A DNA stretch of 64,000 nt from Bathynomus jamesi (GCA_023014485.1 JAJOZX010008816.1:76001-140000), one strand, 5' to 3'; positions 19,995 through 32,310 are shown, counted from the stretch's first letter. Notes: a model not told the origin generated them from the letters alone. Numbers and translations: made by a program.

Positions 19995-21195
19995 GGATTT
20001 CAACTTGGTTTCAAACACATTTACATTCAATATTTTTATATCGGCATTTAAGTCGTTCCAACTTCCATAGTTTCAATCCAATGAAAACGGGTAGTTTTTG
20101 AGGTGAAGATAATCTAAATTGAGGTATAACAAGCTTTGATCTATTTCTGGTCTGATACGAATGGATTTCTTGATGAGTTACAAAATATCTATTCACCCAT
20201 TGTAAATTAATGATTTGTTCTTACACTTGTAAGAGTGATCAAGGAAATCAGCATCAGATAATAACCTTATTGCTCTTTTTTGGATGTCAAAGTTACCATT
20301 TAATGCGTTGTTAGCGGAGTTTCCCCAAACAAGGGTGCAGTACGTTATATAAGGAAGAACAAGAGTATGATAAAGAGTCAATAAAACGTGTTTAAGGACT
20401 ACATTTCTAAGTTTAAACATTATAGGAACGCTCCTCGACATCTTTTTCGCGATATAATTTACATGATCACTCCATTGCAAATTCTTATCTAGCATTACAC
20501 CAAGAAATTTTGTTACAGTACACTCCTTTATTGCGATTTCATTAACATTAACTTCAAGATATACATTTCTTTTATTAGTAAAAATCATGAAATTTGTTTT
20601 ACTGGTATTTAGGAAGAGTTTATTGGTGGTCAACCATTTCATTACATTGATGAATTCCGAATTAAATATATTCTTAGCTGAATTAACATCTTTGAAAAAT
20701 ACACAATTGTATCATCGGCAAACATTATGAAGTTCAGTGTATCAGATGAACGTAGAAGGTCATTTATATACTGTATAATAAAATTAACAGTGGACCCAGA
20801 ACTGAGCCCTGTGGCACATCATGTTTGATAAGGGATTTAATTGAGAAAAACCTTATTTACTGATACAAAATGATATCTATTGGACAAATAAATTTTAAAC
20901 CAATCACTGATTGATTCTCTAAAGACTAATATAATTTATTAAGTAGAATATTATGGTCTATTACATCAAACGCCTTACTCAAACCCATAAATATTGATAT
21001 TATTTCTTTGTTCTCTTTAGCTATATTTGCATTTTCCATAAGATTTAAAGTAGCCATTTCCGTTGTTTTATTATTACGGAAGCCATATTGATTTGGAGAT
21101 AATAAATTATAAACCATTATTATTGTTGAAAAAATTTCGTAACGACGTTTCTTGACGTTTTTCTGTACCTCTATCCATCGGATCGACAAGACCAT
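19995..21195 (-). pseudogene. Non-LTR retrotransposon reverse transcriptase fragment
   Basis: Read right to left, the pieces are in RT order. 21195-20926 has YGFRNNKTTEMATLNLME and LSKAFDVIDHNILLNKL (motif A region). Around 20800-20830 another frame gives VPQGSVLGPLL, followed by the catalytic Asp region near 20710. 20642-20193 has WLTTNKLFLNTSKTNFMIF, KFLGVMLDKNLQWSDH and LPYITYCTLVWG, typical of the thumb of jockey/CR1-group elements. Frames change at least twice, so it is dead. 5' and 3' ends are missing. It is clearly different from the CR1-like copies at 55300-61205. Confidence 0.8.
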
Positions 21196-21272
21196 AACAT
21201 TAACATTCTAAAGAATCAACCTAACTTAACCTAACCTAGCGTAACCCACCCTATCCTAATCTAGCATATGTT

Positions 21273-21484
21273 GGTGCTACTGTAGTATGCGGTCTACCTA
21301 CGATTGGTTAGGTTTAATCATGATATTTTCGTTCAAACTAACGAAAATATCATGACTAAACCTAACCAATCGTCAAGGGCGATTGACAATGGGATGTAAA
21401 CAAACAATTAGTGAACAAGATAAGAAGCTATAATTAAAAGGTAGACCGCCGAATCGTAGGTAGACCGCATACTACAGTAGCACC
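21273..21484. mobile_element. MITE with 33-bp perfect TIRs and internal palindrome
   Basis: ggtgctactgtagtatgcgg onward (21273-21305) is the exact complement of 21452-21484. Inside, 21301-21371 is a second palindrome (cgattggttaggttta with its complement). The internal block resembles the palindromic MITEs at 19840 and 29768 (cgattggttaggtt, atattttcgtt). Confidence 0.75.
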
Positions 21485-21767
21485 CATATGTTAACCTAAC
21501 CTAATTTAAAATCCAACCAGTACGAGTATACTTCGATAGAATGTCAAGTCCATCAAATGTCGTAATCTGTTTTTCTTATAGCCTATCTATTTTCTTACCT
21601 TTTACCAGATATGATTCATAGTTTACAGTATTTATTTCTTTCAGTGGTGCAGCACAGTGGTGCTTGCTTCTTCCTCCAGTGAGGCAAACAAGAAAATGAT
21701 ATAATTAATGCTTTGGAATGCTTCCAAAGGCAATTTATAAATTAAAACATCAATATTTATTGTTTGT

Positions 21768-21896
21768 GGGAATAAGGCCACGATAAGAAATGTATTTATT
21801 AGAAGCATTAGCTTTTTGCTCATTCTGAGGTCTTCATTGCACCTGATGAAGAAATGCTTCTAATAAATCTATTTCTTATTGTGGTTTTATTCTATT
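21768..21896. repeat. Hairpin repeat
   Basis: gaataaggccacgataagaa and tgtatttattagaagca return as complements at about 21850-21896 around a roughly 45-bp loop. Confidence 0.5.
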
Positions 21897-22279
21897 AATT
21901 CAACTTCTCGTAATTGAAAATATTCACTTAACACTTATTACATGAAATAATTACTGCTGCTCACATTTTAATTCCGTGGTGTGGGTCCCATGTCAAGTAG
22001 TAGGTATCCTCCGTCACATGATCTTTGCTGTCACGAAAGAGGTTGAACAGCTCTCAACTTTTTTCATATTCTCATTTTATGATTCACTTTCGACGGTAAC
22101 TTACTTAATTATATTTAGCGCATATCCTTATTACTGCACTATAAAACAATCTAAATACTGTAAATTACCCAGTCTTCTTTCTATACAGTTCCGCGGTCCA
22201 TTTATTCAATCCATATATCAATGGTTTCATACCCTGGAGTTCTAGGCCTATGTCCTCGGAAATGTGGGCTTCATGAAAT

Positions 22280-23460
22280 CAATTGTTCCCTTTAAAGTGC
22301 GCGCATGTGCGTGCGCGCACGCGTTGTGAAACCCACGCATACAGCAAAATAAAATGCGCAGGCTCAAGCGTATCATGAGTCACGACAGTAAATGAAGTAA
22401 TTTAAAAAATACACCGTCACACAAGGTCTGACCATTTGCATCAACATACTCTATGATTTCCTGAAAATGAAGTAAAAGAATGGTCTGCCTTTGATTGTTC
22501 GGCTATTTTACAGAAAGACTGACTTTGGCATTGAGCATGTTAAAGCTTTATGTGCAAAATATGCAGATTTTCTTGATGAAAGTTCTACCATAATCGAACA
22601 GTACAATGACTTTAAATTTGTTGTATGCGAGAAAATAAAAAGTAAGCTGGTTAAAAACTTTGATGATATGGTGACATTCGTCCTCCAAAATTAACACTTT
22701 TGTGACCTTGCTAAATTGATGGATATTGGGGGAACTTTTCTAGCATCTAGTGTGGACTGTGAGCATGGCTTCAGTTTAATGAATTCTATAAAGAACAAAT
22801 TAAGAAACCGCTTGAAAGAAAATCATTTGGACATGCTCATGCGAATTAAAAGTTACCTGAATGATGACGGATGTATTAATCTGTATAGAGTTTATTTGGA
22901 ATGGGCAAATGCTAAAGATCGTAGGGAGAAATCATAATCATACTTAAATGAAAGGCACTTTCATTTAATGTTATTTTGATTATATTTTATTTTATTGAAT
23001 CTTACTATTTTATTCCTATTTTGTGAATGGATAAAATCATATATTAATCTTGATAGTCTATTTTAAATTGCTAAATGTTAAAAATTGTTTTGAGAAATGA
23101 TAATTAAAATAGTCATTTTCAATTAATGTTATTTTTATTTTATTTCTTTATTTTGTTGAATTTTATTTTACTATTTTTTATTTTATTCATATTTTTAGAA
23201 TGGATAAAATGTTTTCTTTTTTAAGTATATATAATATTGTAAACAGTTTTTTAATATCCATTAATAGTACCGTAATGATCAAGCTATCACCTTATGGAAA
23301 TAATATTTATTAAGTATTTAATATTTATATATATATTTAATTTTGAAGATAATAGCGCTCAGAAAAGTTTGCACAATTTTTCACCATGAATCTAAATGTA
23401 TGCACAACGAAAATTTCTTGCGCACACGGACTAAAACAAAATTAAAGGGAACATTGCAGT
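22280..23460. mobile_element. hAT element remnant
   Basis: CAATTGTTCCCTTTAA at the left is inverted as TTAAAGGGAACATTG at the right. The flanking 8-mers catgaaat (22272-22279) and catgatat (23461-23468) agree at 7 of 8. It encloses the hAT transposase C-terminus at 22491-22937. A GC-alternating stretch (gtgcgcgcatgtgcgtgcgc) lies just inside the left end. Confidence 0.55.
22491..22937 (+). pseudogene. hAT transposase C-terminal fragment
   Basis: Two same-strand pieces separated by one stop and a frame change. 22491-22694 contains HVKALCAKYADFLDES and VCEKIKSKLVKNFDD. 22716-22937 contains SVDCEHGFSLMNSIKNKLRN and LDMLMRIKSY. The second is the hAT C-terminal dimerisation motif as seen in domesticated hAT genes of the ZMYM/SCAND3 type. 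The N-terminal zinc finger and most of the catalytic core are missing, so it is a remnant. Confidence 0.7.
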
Positions 23461-23469
23461 CATGATATG

Positions 23470-24690
23470 AAAATATGTGTGTGCAGCTTCATATAACAGT
23501 AGCTAGTATTTTAGTTCCCTTCACCATTTCAGTATTTTGTTTGCCTTCAGGGTTTAAGTCTTATGTAAATTTACACCCAAATGTATAGTATTCCTTGTAT
23601 ATGGAACTTATTTTGTCAATAAAACTTGCTCGTTCTCATTTCCTCCCGCAATATATATATATATATGCTAGGTGGCAATGCATCCTTTCCTAATTTCCCG
23701 AGAGAAATGCATTTACTGTCTGTAAAAGAAAATGTGTACGGAATAGAATCCAGGCGATAATAGTCGAAAAGAAGGTAAGAGAAATTTCAAGAAAGAAATA
23801 TTTGGCAACTACCGAAACATGGCAAGTTTGGAGCATTGATGCTTCCCATTTCCAGAAAGGCTTTGAACAGTGATGCGTGTTTGTGTACGAAGAAGAATTA
23901 GAACGTGTCTTAACAAAGAATTGTTTGGAAATTGAATGTTCTCAAAGAGTATTTAAAGTAAGTTCGTTTAAATTATTTGAGTTTTAGTTTGTTTAAATCA
24001 ATTTGTATCAAATGGTAGGTGAATGATATAAAAAGGCAATTTGATTATCTGACAAGTAAATCTTATTATTTTGAAAAATTATCTCATTATTATTGAATAT
24101 TTCGACCGCATAATGCTTAAAACTTGTATATTCAAGGTCTATAATGCTATCATAAAGTATTTTTTTTATTTATTCTATCATTGATTATCCCGCGCTGATA
24201 TTCCAATGAAAAATAGGATATTAATAGAAATAAATACGGAGAAACTGAAAAAAAAATAGCAAAAGTTTGTCAACACTTCTAATATTATATAATAATTAAT
24301 TGTGTACCCTCGTTAACTTAAGGCTAGTTGCTGAAGATGCCTTCGCTAGCTTACACGTTCCGGTTCAAAATGATCTGTATACCATTATTTACATAATGCC
24401 CTATCAGAATAAACTAATAACTGCATGGGGAAGGTTTCGTTGGAACAAGGAAGACCATGAAAGAAAATACAGGTGAAGACACGGGGGTGTTCATTGAAAA
24501 TTATAGCCTAATGTATCCTTCCTTCTTCATTACGCTGTTTTAACATCTTCGTTATCCAGTAGATCAAATTGGGATGCTCCGAGCAAACATTTTAGTGTAA
24601 TAAATTTAAATTTTTTGAACCTACATAGCGATGTATCGGAAATACAACGTTTTAATTCATCCTTTGTAAATATGAATCCTTCACTTCAAA
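23470..24690. other. Non-coding stretch
   Basis: AT-rich, short (TA)n near 23650. No gene, RNA or clear element seen. Confidence 0.3.
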
Positions 24691-24694
24691 ACTA

Positions 24695-24886
24695 TCCTAT
24701 ATATATATATATATATTATATATATATATATATATATAGCTATCTATCTATATAGCTATCTATCTCTCTCTCTCTCTCTCTTATCTATCTCTCTATCTAT
24801 CTATCTATATATATATCTGTCTATCTATCTATCTATATCTATATATCTATCTATATCTATCTATCTTATCTATCTATACACACACG
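24695..24886. repeat. Compound (TA)n/(TATC)n microsatellite
   Basis: Long runs of ta, tatc and tc units. Confidence 0.9.
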
Positions 24887-25190
24887 TTTCTATTTTTTAA
24901 AATTTTGCTACTACTTCGCAAAAGTACCTGCATCGCAATACTTAATTATTTCCTATTGAAAGTCTTGATCCTTTGATATTATGGGTTTAGAGCACTGGAT
25001 CTCTTTTCGCTTTGCATGGGAGAGATCCGAAAATCAGAAGAAGATCAGGAAGTGCGTTGAAAGCATCATTTCCACGAACAGCTGGATGGAGATTGTATCA
25101 AACGCAGATAGAATGGAGGTGGTCCGGCGCGTGCACTCGTATACGTGGAAGAAAGGGAAAATGTTAAGCTGTAATATATAATACTGTATA

Positions 25191-25459
25191 TACAGGGTGT
25201 TCTAAAATTACCTAGTAAACTTTTATATGTCTGTCGATCAGTAGTAGGACGTTGTGAACAAGGTGTTCAAGTTGAAGGAACGCACTTTGAACATCTAAAA
25301 TAAACAATTATTGTTGGTTTTCTTATTGTTGCTCTATCTGAAAATTCTTTTTAAATATCGCATAATTTTTGTTAAGATATTGCGTTCATATAAAAGTTTA
25401 CGGGTAATTTTAGAACTCCCCCCCCCTTCGTTTACTAGGTAATTTTAGAACACCTTGTA
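25191..25459. mobile_element. Mariner-like MITE with duplicated right end
   Basis: Left end TACAGGGTGTTCTAAAATTA and right end is its complement (taattttagaacaccttgta). Within the right arm, a second copy of the end (gggtaattttagaactcc) precedes the terminal one. The CAGGGTG end is shared with the mariner-like element at 27440. Confidence 0.6.
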
Positions 25460-25724
25460 TATATTAGCTGCATTTCAACGGATATATTTTATCTAAAGTT
25501 TATAAATATTATTCTTTTATAACTACAGTACTCACTCGGTTATTCGTGATTGAGGGACCGTCCATGATCATGGATAACCGGATTCACGGTAAATCAGTAA
25601 ACCTCGCCTGTCGGGGGGGGGGGGGGGCCATTGACGGGCCCACCACCTCGCGGACCACCACACACACTAATATTTTATTACAGCATTGTAGTTTTCCTTT
25701 TTTATATGTTAATTTCTATTACTG

Positions 25725-25951
25725 TTGTACACATACCTAATTTTAGTGTACAGTGAACCAAAATTTGCGCAGTAATAATTTCAATTTGTGGTGATAAATT
25801 GAAAATCTGTGCAGTGATAAATTAGGGTCTACATCCGATATAGAACCTAATGTATCACTGCACAGATTTTCAATTTATCACTGCACAAATTGAAATTATT
25901 ACTGCGCAAATTTGGTTATCACTGTACACTAAAATTGGGTATGGTTGTACA
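25725..25951. mobile_element. Fold-back element (about 227 bp)
   Basis: The arms pair almost along their whole length: gtacacatacctaattttag with ctaaaattgggtatggttgt; ttgcgcagtaataatttc with gaaattattactgcgcaa; gataaattgaaaatctg with its complement. The loop is about 20 bp around 25840. Non-coding. Confidence 0.7.
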
Positions 25952-26112
25952 TCTTTACGGGTATTTTCTATTATAAACAATGCTATTCCTTCTCTAAAAG
26001 TATCGTACACTGCGTGGCCGAGGGAAATGAACACAGCGGTTTTCCTAAAAAAACATTTATTAATTTTGGCTTTGTAATTTACGAATGGGGCTTTTAATTT
26101 ATTGTAATTTAA

Positions 26113-26218
<106 letters not shown>

Positions 26219-26737
26219 GGGTAAGGAATGTATTTACAGTACATGATCGATATTACATTTCTGCCTTATTATTATTTGTATAATTTCACACTAAACTTTA
26301 ACATATCTGTCAACTATGACACAAGGAAGGAATTTGTTTTTTGGTATGAAAATGCTCCGCAAAAAGCTTTGACAAACTGTCACAATATGTTATTGCGTTC
26401 TACTATTGGTTAAAAGTAAAGGCAGTATTGTAAGCTTTTACATCATTGGTTACCTTTTAAAATGCTAAACTCTCACTCTCGTCTTTATTTTGAAATAATT
26501 ATTATCCAAAATAATTACATTAATTAATAGATCATTAAAATAAGCATATTAAATTCTACTTAACAAATTATATTAAAAATAATCATTAAATAAATTTCGT
26601 ATACGCACGCTGCAGTATAATATACATTTAAGTAGTTTGTACTAACCACAAGACGTGAAGGTCATCCGCTCCCTAAGATTGTAACTCTTCCCTCTGCTAA
26701 CATAGTGAGCCGCGGACGTAAACACCGCGCCAAAACA

Positions 26738-26935
26738 CGGTTAACTCGGTGTCAAGATCACGGATAAGTGCACAATGGTTAGAATTAGATATCACGGTTA
26801 ACTCGGTGTCAAGATCACGGATAAGTGCACAATGGTTATAATTAGAGATCACGGTTAACTCGGTGTCAATATCACGGATAAGTGCACAATGGTTAGAATT
26901 AGAGATCACGGTTAACTCCATTCACGGTTAAGTCC
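26738..26935. repeat. 57-bp tandem repeat, about 3.5 copies
   Basis: Unit: cggttaactcggtgtcaaga, tcacggataagtgcac, aatggttagaattaga, repeated three times with few changes and ending in a partial copy. An ORF on the minus strand is a by-product of the repetition. Confidence 0.8.
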
Positions 26936-27439
26936 ATGAGTACTGAGTGACCTACGAAACTATATTTCAATTTTGGACTGACGCCAACAATACACAATTA
27001 CGTTTCGACAGAGAACTTTAAAAAAAAATAGAAAAATCTAAAATTTATGGTTTGGACTTGATCCAATGTTTTCGTCATTATTTTCTTATGCGTTTCTCTT
27101 ATAGCCTCTCTCGTCGTTCATCTGTCAATACGCTCAAAGTTGAAAACTAATAATATATATATATATATATATATATATGGTTTTTGTAACTAGTGTTCCA
27201 ATAAAACTGCTCCTAACATTGATCATATATGTTTCCTTTCTGGTATAACGTTAATGGGGTTGTTTAACCGCCTTCACAACATCTAAAGTCATATGGCGGG
27301 GGGGGGGGGGGTGACCTACAGCTTTACTACCTACAACTACTACCCAAACCCAATGTCGCTTAACTCTGCTGAACGACAGGAAGCGATGTTACGACATTGG
27401 CCATGATATAGCTTTGGTATAGTTTTTCTTATATACGTA

Positions 27440-28983
27440 CAGGGTGTTTTACAACCGGTCTGCCATACTTTGGCGGGTGATTTCGGGGGTGATATCGAGT
27501 TAAAAAGTTAATACAACATCGGTGCTATTTCCAACCGTCGCGGAGCTATGGACATTTTAAGGTGCACGGAAAAAATAAACGAGTATTAATCTGATGTGTT
27601 TATTGCTATATTTTATGAGATACACCTTATAAATGTTCAAAATGTCCGCCTCGGTTTTCAATGCACAGCTTTGCTCGTTCCAAACAAGAGTCCAGTGTCC
27701 ATTGAATCATTTTGGGGTGTTCTCGTATGTAAGCAGCGACATCCATAATCCGACGCAAGAGTTCCTCTCTCGTTTGTACTTTGGTCTTGGAGACCATCTT
27801 TTTCATAAGGCCCCATAAAAAGAAATCTAACGGGGTTAGGTCCGGAGATCTCGGGGGCCACGATACTGGATCAGCACGACCAATCCAACGATTCCCGTAC
27901 CGCTGATTCAAGTAATCCGTAACATGACGACCAAAATGTGGTGGCGCCCCATCGTGCTGAAAGAACATCCTGCGCCTTGTCTCCAAGTGCACGTCTTCCA
28001 TCAAAAGCGACAATTCGTTCGTCAGGAAGTTGAGATAAATATCAGCAGTTAATCGTTGTTCCAAAACGAACGGTCCAATCAGCTGATCTCCAATTACACC
28101 GCACCAAACATTCACCGAGAATCGATGTTGAAAGTGTCCTTCAACGATACCATGGGGATATCGGTGGACCATAAGTGCGAATTTAGTCTATTGTTAATTC
28201 CATCCCGAATGAATTGTGCTTCATCACTAAATAGTATACGATTAAGAATTTGGCGATGCATAACCATCCACTAGCAAAATTGAACACGTTTATGGTAATC
28301 ATCCGGTTGAAGAGCTTGCACACGTTGCAAATGATAGGGATACAAACCCTCATCATGTGCTTCATGTGTGGTTCGCCATACACACGATGCGGATTCACCA
28401 ATTCGTCTAGAAAACCTTCGAACACTGGTAGTTGGACTACGTTGTACTAGGTCCAGTATGCGCTCCTCCACAGCAACGGGTCGTTGTGCTACATGTTCTT
28501 GGTTACGTAGAACAATTGTCCCCGTTTCCTTAATCTCTGGTGTGTGTCACTAAACACTTGCCTGTTTGGTATTCGGCAGTTCGGAAAACGTCTTCGATAT
28601 TCTTCAAATGCCGCTCTGCTGTTACCATCACAGAATTCATAAATGAAATGGGTATGAACGTATTCAGCGGGTGTGAACTGTTGATTCACTTTGATTGTTC
28701 ACCTTAGCGCAACATAGCGTCTCGTACCACAGATCAAAACCACCTGAAAGAAAAAACTGAGGATTAGTAATGGTAACTTCGTCAACTGAAACTACCACCA
28801 GTGCTGCCATCTATCGAATTACACGCAAGTAGGGATTTGATGTTTGCACATCTTAAAAAGTCCGTAGCCCCGCAACAGTTGGAAATAACACCTGTGTTGT
28901 ATTAACGTTTTTACTATATCATCCGTCAAATCACCCCCCCCCCCCCCCCCAAGAGTATGGCAGACCGGTTGTGAAACACCCTG
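27440..28983. mobile_element. Mariner-like element, 1.54 kb
   Basis: CAGGGTGTTTTACAACCGGT at the left is matched by ACCGGTTGTGAAACACCCTG at the right, followed inward by ctgccatact on both sides. TA flanks both ends. The transposase is on the minus strand. Poly-G/poly-C tracts lie at the right TIR (28933-28950). Confidence 0.8.
27627..28689 (-). pseudogene. Mariner-like transposase, frameshifted
   Basis: Three minus-strand pieces in order. 28689-28489 begins [19 protein letters not shown] and is a helix-turn-helix of the DUF4817 type. 28471-28271 has RRIGESASCVWRTTHEAH, the second HTH. An intervening frame has ILFSDEAQFIRDG (first catalytic Asp). 28172-27627 has FFQHDGAPPHFGRHVTDYL (second Asp) and PRSPDLTPLDFFLWG (third catalytic residue region). 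At least two frameshifts break it. These enzymes excise and insert the element at TA. The C-terminus ENRGGHFEHL closes 187 bp from the left TIR. Confidence 0.8.
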
Positions 28984-28999
28984 TATATAAGATCCAAAG

Positions 29000-29627
29000 A
29001 AAGACAATACGTTCCCGGCTAGTGTATATGCGGTCACCGATTTAGAACCTAATTCTGAAAGTAAAACTTCCCTTAACTTATTTTAACATGTCATTGGGAG
29101 CCAAACGGGGTTTAAAATTTTCATGTCTTATCGAACCTCACTACGTACAATGTGCGTTTAATTAAAAGCTAAAATATTTTATAATAATAGTAAATAGTTA
29201 GTTAACTGTTTAGTTAATTATAACTGACGACAGGTTGATAATTATATGGTCCAATTATCTTGCTTTATGAGGTAAATTTAATCTCTGAAAGAATCCAGAT
29301 TCCAAATTTTTTTTTTTTTCCATTTCTTGTTCCTGAAAGTAATTTTGCCAAAGAAAATAAAACTGAGATAACATTGAGGAAAAAATAAATAAATAAATAT
29401 ATATATATATATAGTTAATATAAAAAGTTGGGTTAGGAACAGGAGTGAAGTTTAATAAAATAAATAAATTTGGGGAACGTAGGGCTTACGAAGGTTTGGA
29501 ATATCACAGTCGACATATTGATATACTGTAGATAGATAATATACTTTATACATTGCATGAATTCTGTAGAATAAACTTTGGTACAGATGGAAGTGTTGTG
29601 TATAGAAAGTACACACACACAACACAC

Positions 29628-29665
<38 letters not shown>

Positions 29666-29767
29666 CAGTCACCTTCCATTGAGAATGTACAGTCGGATAA
29701 AAAATTTGACTAAATTCACTTAAAAATACATACTCGTAAAGGTAATTCCATATCAAGTAAAATAAAA
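29000..29767. other. Non-coding stretch with microsatellites
   Basis: (TA)n near 29398 and 29640, (AC)n near 29610. No gene seen; the long minus-strand ORF here is largely microsatellite. Confidence 0.3.
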
Positions 29768-29914
29768 GGATCAAGTAAAGATAAGCACCCCCAACCAATC
29801 GTTAGGTCAACTGTACGCCCTTGACGATTGGTTAGGTTAGGTCGTGATATTTTCGTTAGTTAGCCTTATAAAGCTAACTAAAAAAGGTTGGGGGTGCTTA
29901 TCTTTACTTGATCC
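29768..29914. mobile_element. Palindromic MITE, copy 2, with perfect 29-bp TIRs
   Basis: 29768-29796 (ggatcaagtaaagataagca onward) is the exact complement of 29886-29914. The core 29796-29894 is 98/99 identical to 19875-19973. Confidence 0.8.
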
Positions 29915-30251
29915 AAACAAAATTAATGTCGCATTTTAAGCCTTTTGAATCAGTCATATTAATTACAATAAATTAATAGGACATGGTTGTAAATAATTAA
30001 ATATAAAATGTACACTGAGTAATAAATTAATTTAAATATTTGGCATTTCCCGTGCCAGTGCCAGCCAATTACTCTATGCGACTTCGTTTGAACCACGCAC
30101 GACACGCGAGAGGCACGTACTGGATTTTATGTTCTGAAATGCGAGTAAATTTCGGATGAACACAGACTGTGAAAATATAGCTTACGTTATTCGCTGAAAT
30201 GTTTTTGTTTTATACAGGCAGATGAAGAACAAGGCGATTGTATAGAACATT
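29915..30251. other. Left flank of the Polinton, nothing recognised
   Basis: No ORF or RNA. The last 30 bases (aagaacaaggcgattgtata) weakly resemble part of the tRNA-like array unit (aagaacgacgcttgtata) at the other end of the Polinton. Confidence 0.3.
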
Positions 30252-30560
30252 AGTAGTATAGCCGAAAAAGGGGAGAGTGCAGGAATGTTGCAGGTTATTA
30301 TGTAATGTTGCAAAGGGGGGTGGGTGTTGGTGCAAAGGGGGAAGGGGTGGTTGTTGCAAAGGGGGCTGTTGCAAAGGGGGATGTTGCAAAGGGGGGTGGG
30401 GGAAAAACTTGGAGGCGGCGTTATCCCCCAAGAGAAAGGAGGAGGAGGAGGAGAGAAAGGAGGAGAGGTGTTCACCTGGCAGGAGCCAAGTGCACACTAA
30501 GACTTCAGCCGAGTTGGCGTTGTTTTATAGGCTCCTAATCAGCCAGAATCAGCCAGTTGG
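30252..30560 (+). repeat. Polinton left terminal inverted repeat
   Basis: Complementary to 48312-48612: agtagtatagccg, ggggagagtgcaggaatg, the G-rich gttgcaaaggggg repeats, ggcggcgttatcccccaag, gaggtgttcacctggcagg and gttgttttataggctcct all recur inverted. Small indels and a variable number of the 15-20-bp gttgcaaaggggg units separate the two. Further TIR-like sequence resumes at 31105-31170 after a microsatellite-rich insertion. Confidence 0.85.
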
Positions 30561-30894
30561 CTGAGCCAAGGTGAGAGAGACGCCTGAAGGAGAGAGAGAG
30601 AGACAGCTGAAGGAGAGAGAGCTGAAGAAGAGAGAGATGCCTGTAGGAGGGAGAGACGCCTGAAGGAGAGAGGATAGGTACACATGCAGGAGGTACACAT
30701 GCTGGAGGTACACACACACACATACGCACACATGCAGGAGTACACATGCAGTAGGTACACATGCTGGAGGTACACACATACGCACACATGCAGGAGTACA
30801 CATGCTGGATGTACACATGCAGTACACATGCTGGAGGCAAACATGCAGGAGAGAGAGAGAGAGAGAGACACCTGAAGGAGGAAGATACATGCAG

Positions 30895-30926
<32 letters not shown>

Positions 30927-31000
30927 AAGGAGGGAGAGAGACACCTGAAGGACAGAGTGGAGTTCTCCCCAATTTATTTTCGTTTTCCCTAACCTAAGAG
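30561..31000. repeat. GA/AC-rich satellite inside the left TIR
   Basis: Runs of gagaga and repeats of cctgaaggagagag and tacacatgcagg/tacacatgctgg. The ORFs on both strands here are repetition artefacts. Confidence 0.8.
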
Positions 31001-31317
31001 GCCACTAAGGGGTTTACCAAAGGGCCAGAAATAGAAGGAGCAGAGCTCCTTACTCGGCCGGAGCCGAGGGGGAATGGTTCTTCACCAGCTTCGCGATCTT
31101 TTATAATCCTCTATTCTGGCTGAGTTGCCAGATAGCGCAAGGTATTCCAGATAGCGCCATGTCCCCCATTAATCGTGTAACACATATATAACGGCTGTTA
31201 TTCCAAATGTACTTGTATATATAATAAACTAATGAACCATATAAAATACCACAATATATATTTATATGGTTATTCAAGATTCAACCGTATAAAAAAACAC
31301 AAGCGCTCTTTCATTAC

Positions 31318-31612
31318 GCTTTAATAGAATTACACAAAGTTACCCTATTCGTTAGACAGAAAACGAATTTTTATAAGGGTTACCCAACGAATTATGAGAG
31401 CATCACCGAATTAATACTTTATGGGAACTATATCGACATAAGCTTATTATTGTAACGTTTTCTCCCAATATAAATTTTCCTAATAACAGTAAAACTTAAA
31501 TAATTTACGATACAATTCACCAAACGAGATGAAAACTTATGAAACATATAGCCTCATTCCTGCGACGAAAAAAATGAAAAATGACGAAAAATAAAGAAAT
31601 TATTCATTTGAA
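31318..31612 (+). repeat. Direct repeat, copy 1
   Basis: Shares gttagacagaaa, aactatatcgacataagctt, attattgtaacgtttt and the block gatgaaaacttatgaaacat through cctcattcctgcgacg with 31808-32163. Non-coding. Confidence 0.75.
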
Positions 31613-31807
31613 AAACGAAATTTAAAGAAACGAAGAAAGTGGAAATGCCCAAAACATAATCCGATAGTGTATAACGTTGCAGTACTCGCTTGAAGAAAGG
31701 AGAGGTTGCAAACTCTACTTGAATAAATGTAATTACCTAACTGCACGCGAAGGAGTTTAAATAGATCCAGCAAATAAAGCCTTTGAACAATGATTTCATG
31801 TTTCAGA

Positions 31808-32163
31808 AAGATTTACGCGTTAATAGAATTAGTAAAGTTACCCAATAAATAAATCGTTAGACAGAAATGATTTTATAAGGATACCCAACTAATTATGCAC
31901 CAATCAATAAATAATAGCAAACGTGAATAAAGAGTTCCAATTCAATGGGTAACTATATCGACATAAGCTTATTATTGTAACGTTTGCTCCAATATAAATT
32001 TTCCTAAATAACAGTAAAACCAATTAATTTATTATGAAACTTCATTTAAATAATTTACGATACAATTCCACCAAACGAGATGAAAACTTATGAAACATAT
32101 AGCCTCATTCCTGCGACGAAAAAATGAAAAAATGACGAAAAATAAAGAAATTATTCATTTGGA
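31808..32163 (+). repeat. Direct repeat, copy 2
   Basis: Second copy of 31318-31612, about 490 bp downstream, with roughly 60 bp of extra sequence. Confidence 0.75.
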
Positions 32164-32176
32164 ATTGCCCAAGCCA

Positions 32177-32310
32177 CTATAGCGGGGTCGGACGGAGATT
32201 ATCTGTTCTTTTAAACATCTTATTTCTGCTTATTAAATAACTTTTTAGACACTTGATTTTATTATAAATATTTAAGTCACGAATAACAGTGGGAAAAACG
32301 TCCGACCCCG

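Noticed and set aside
24981..25181. 66-codon ORF MGLEHWISFRF...
   Set aside because: Isolated, no splice signals or recognisable family.
30277..30972. Overlapping Gly/Cys-rich, Pro-rich and Leu/Ser-rich ORFs in the Polinton left TIR
   Set aside because: They come from G-rich and GA/AC repeats, appear in several frames on both strands and recur in the right TIR.
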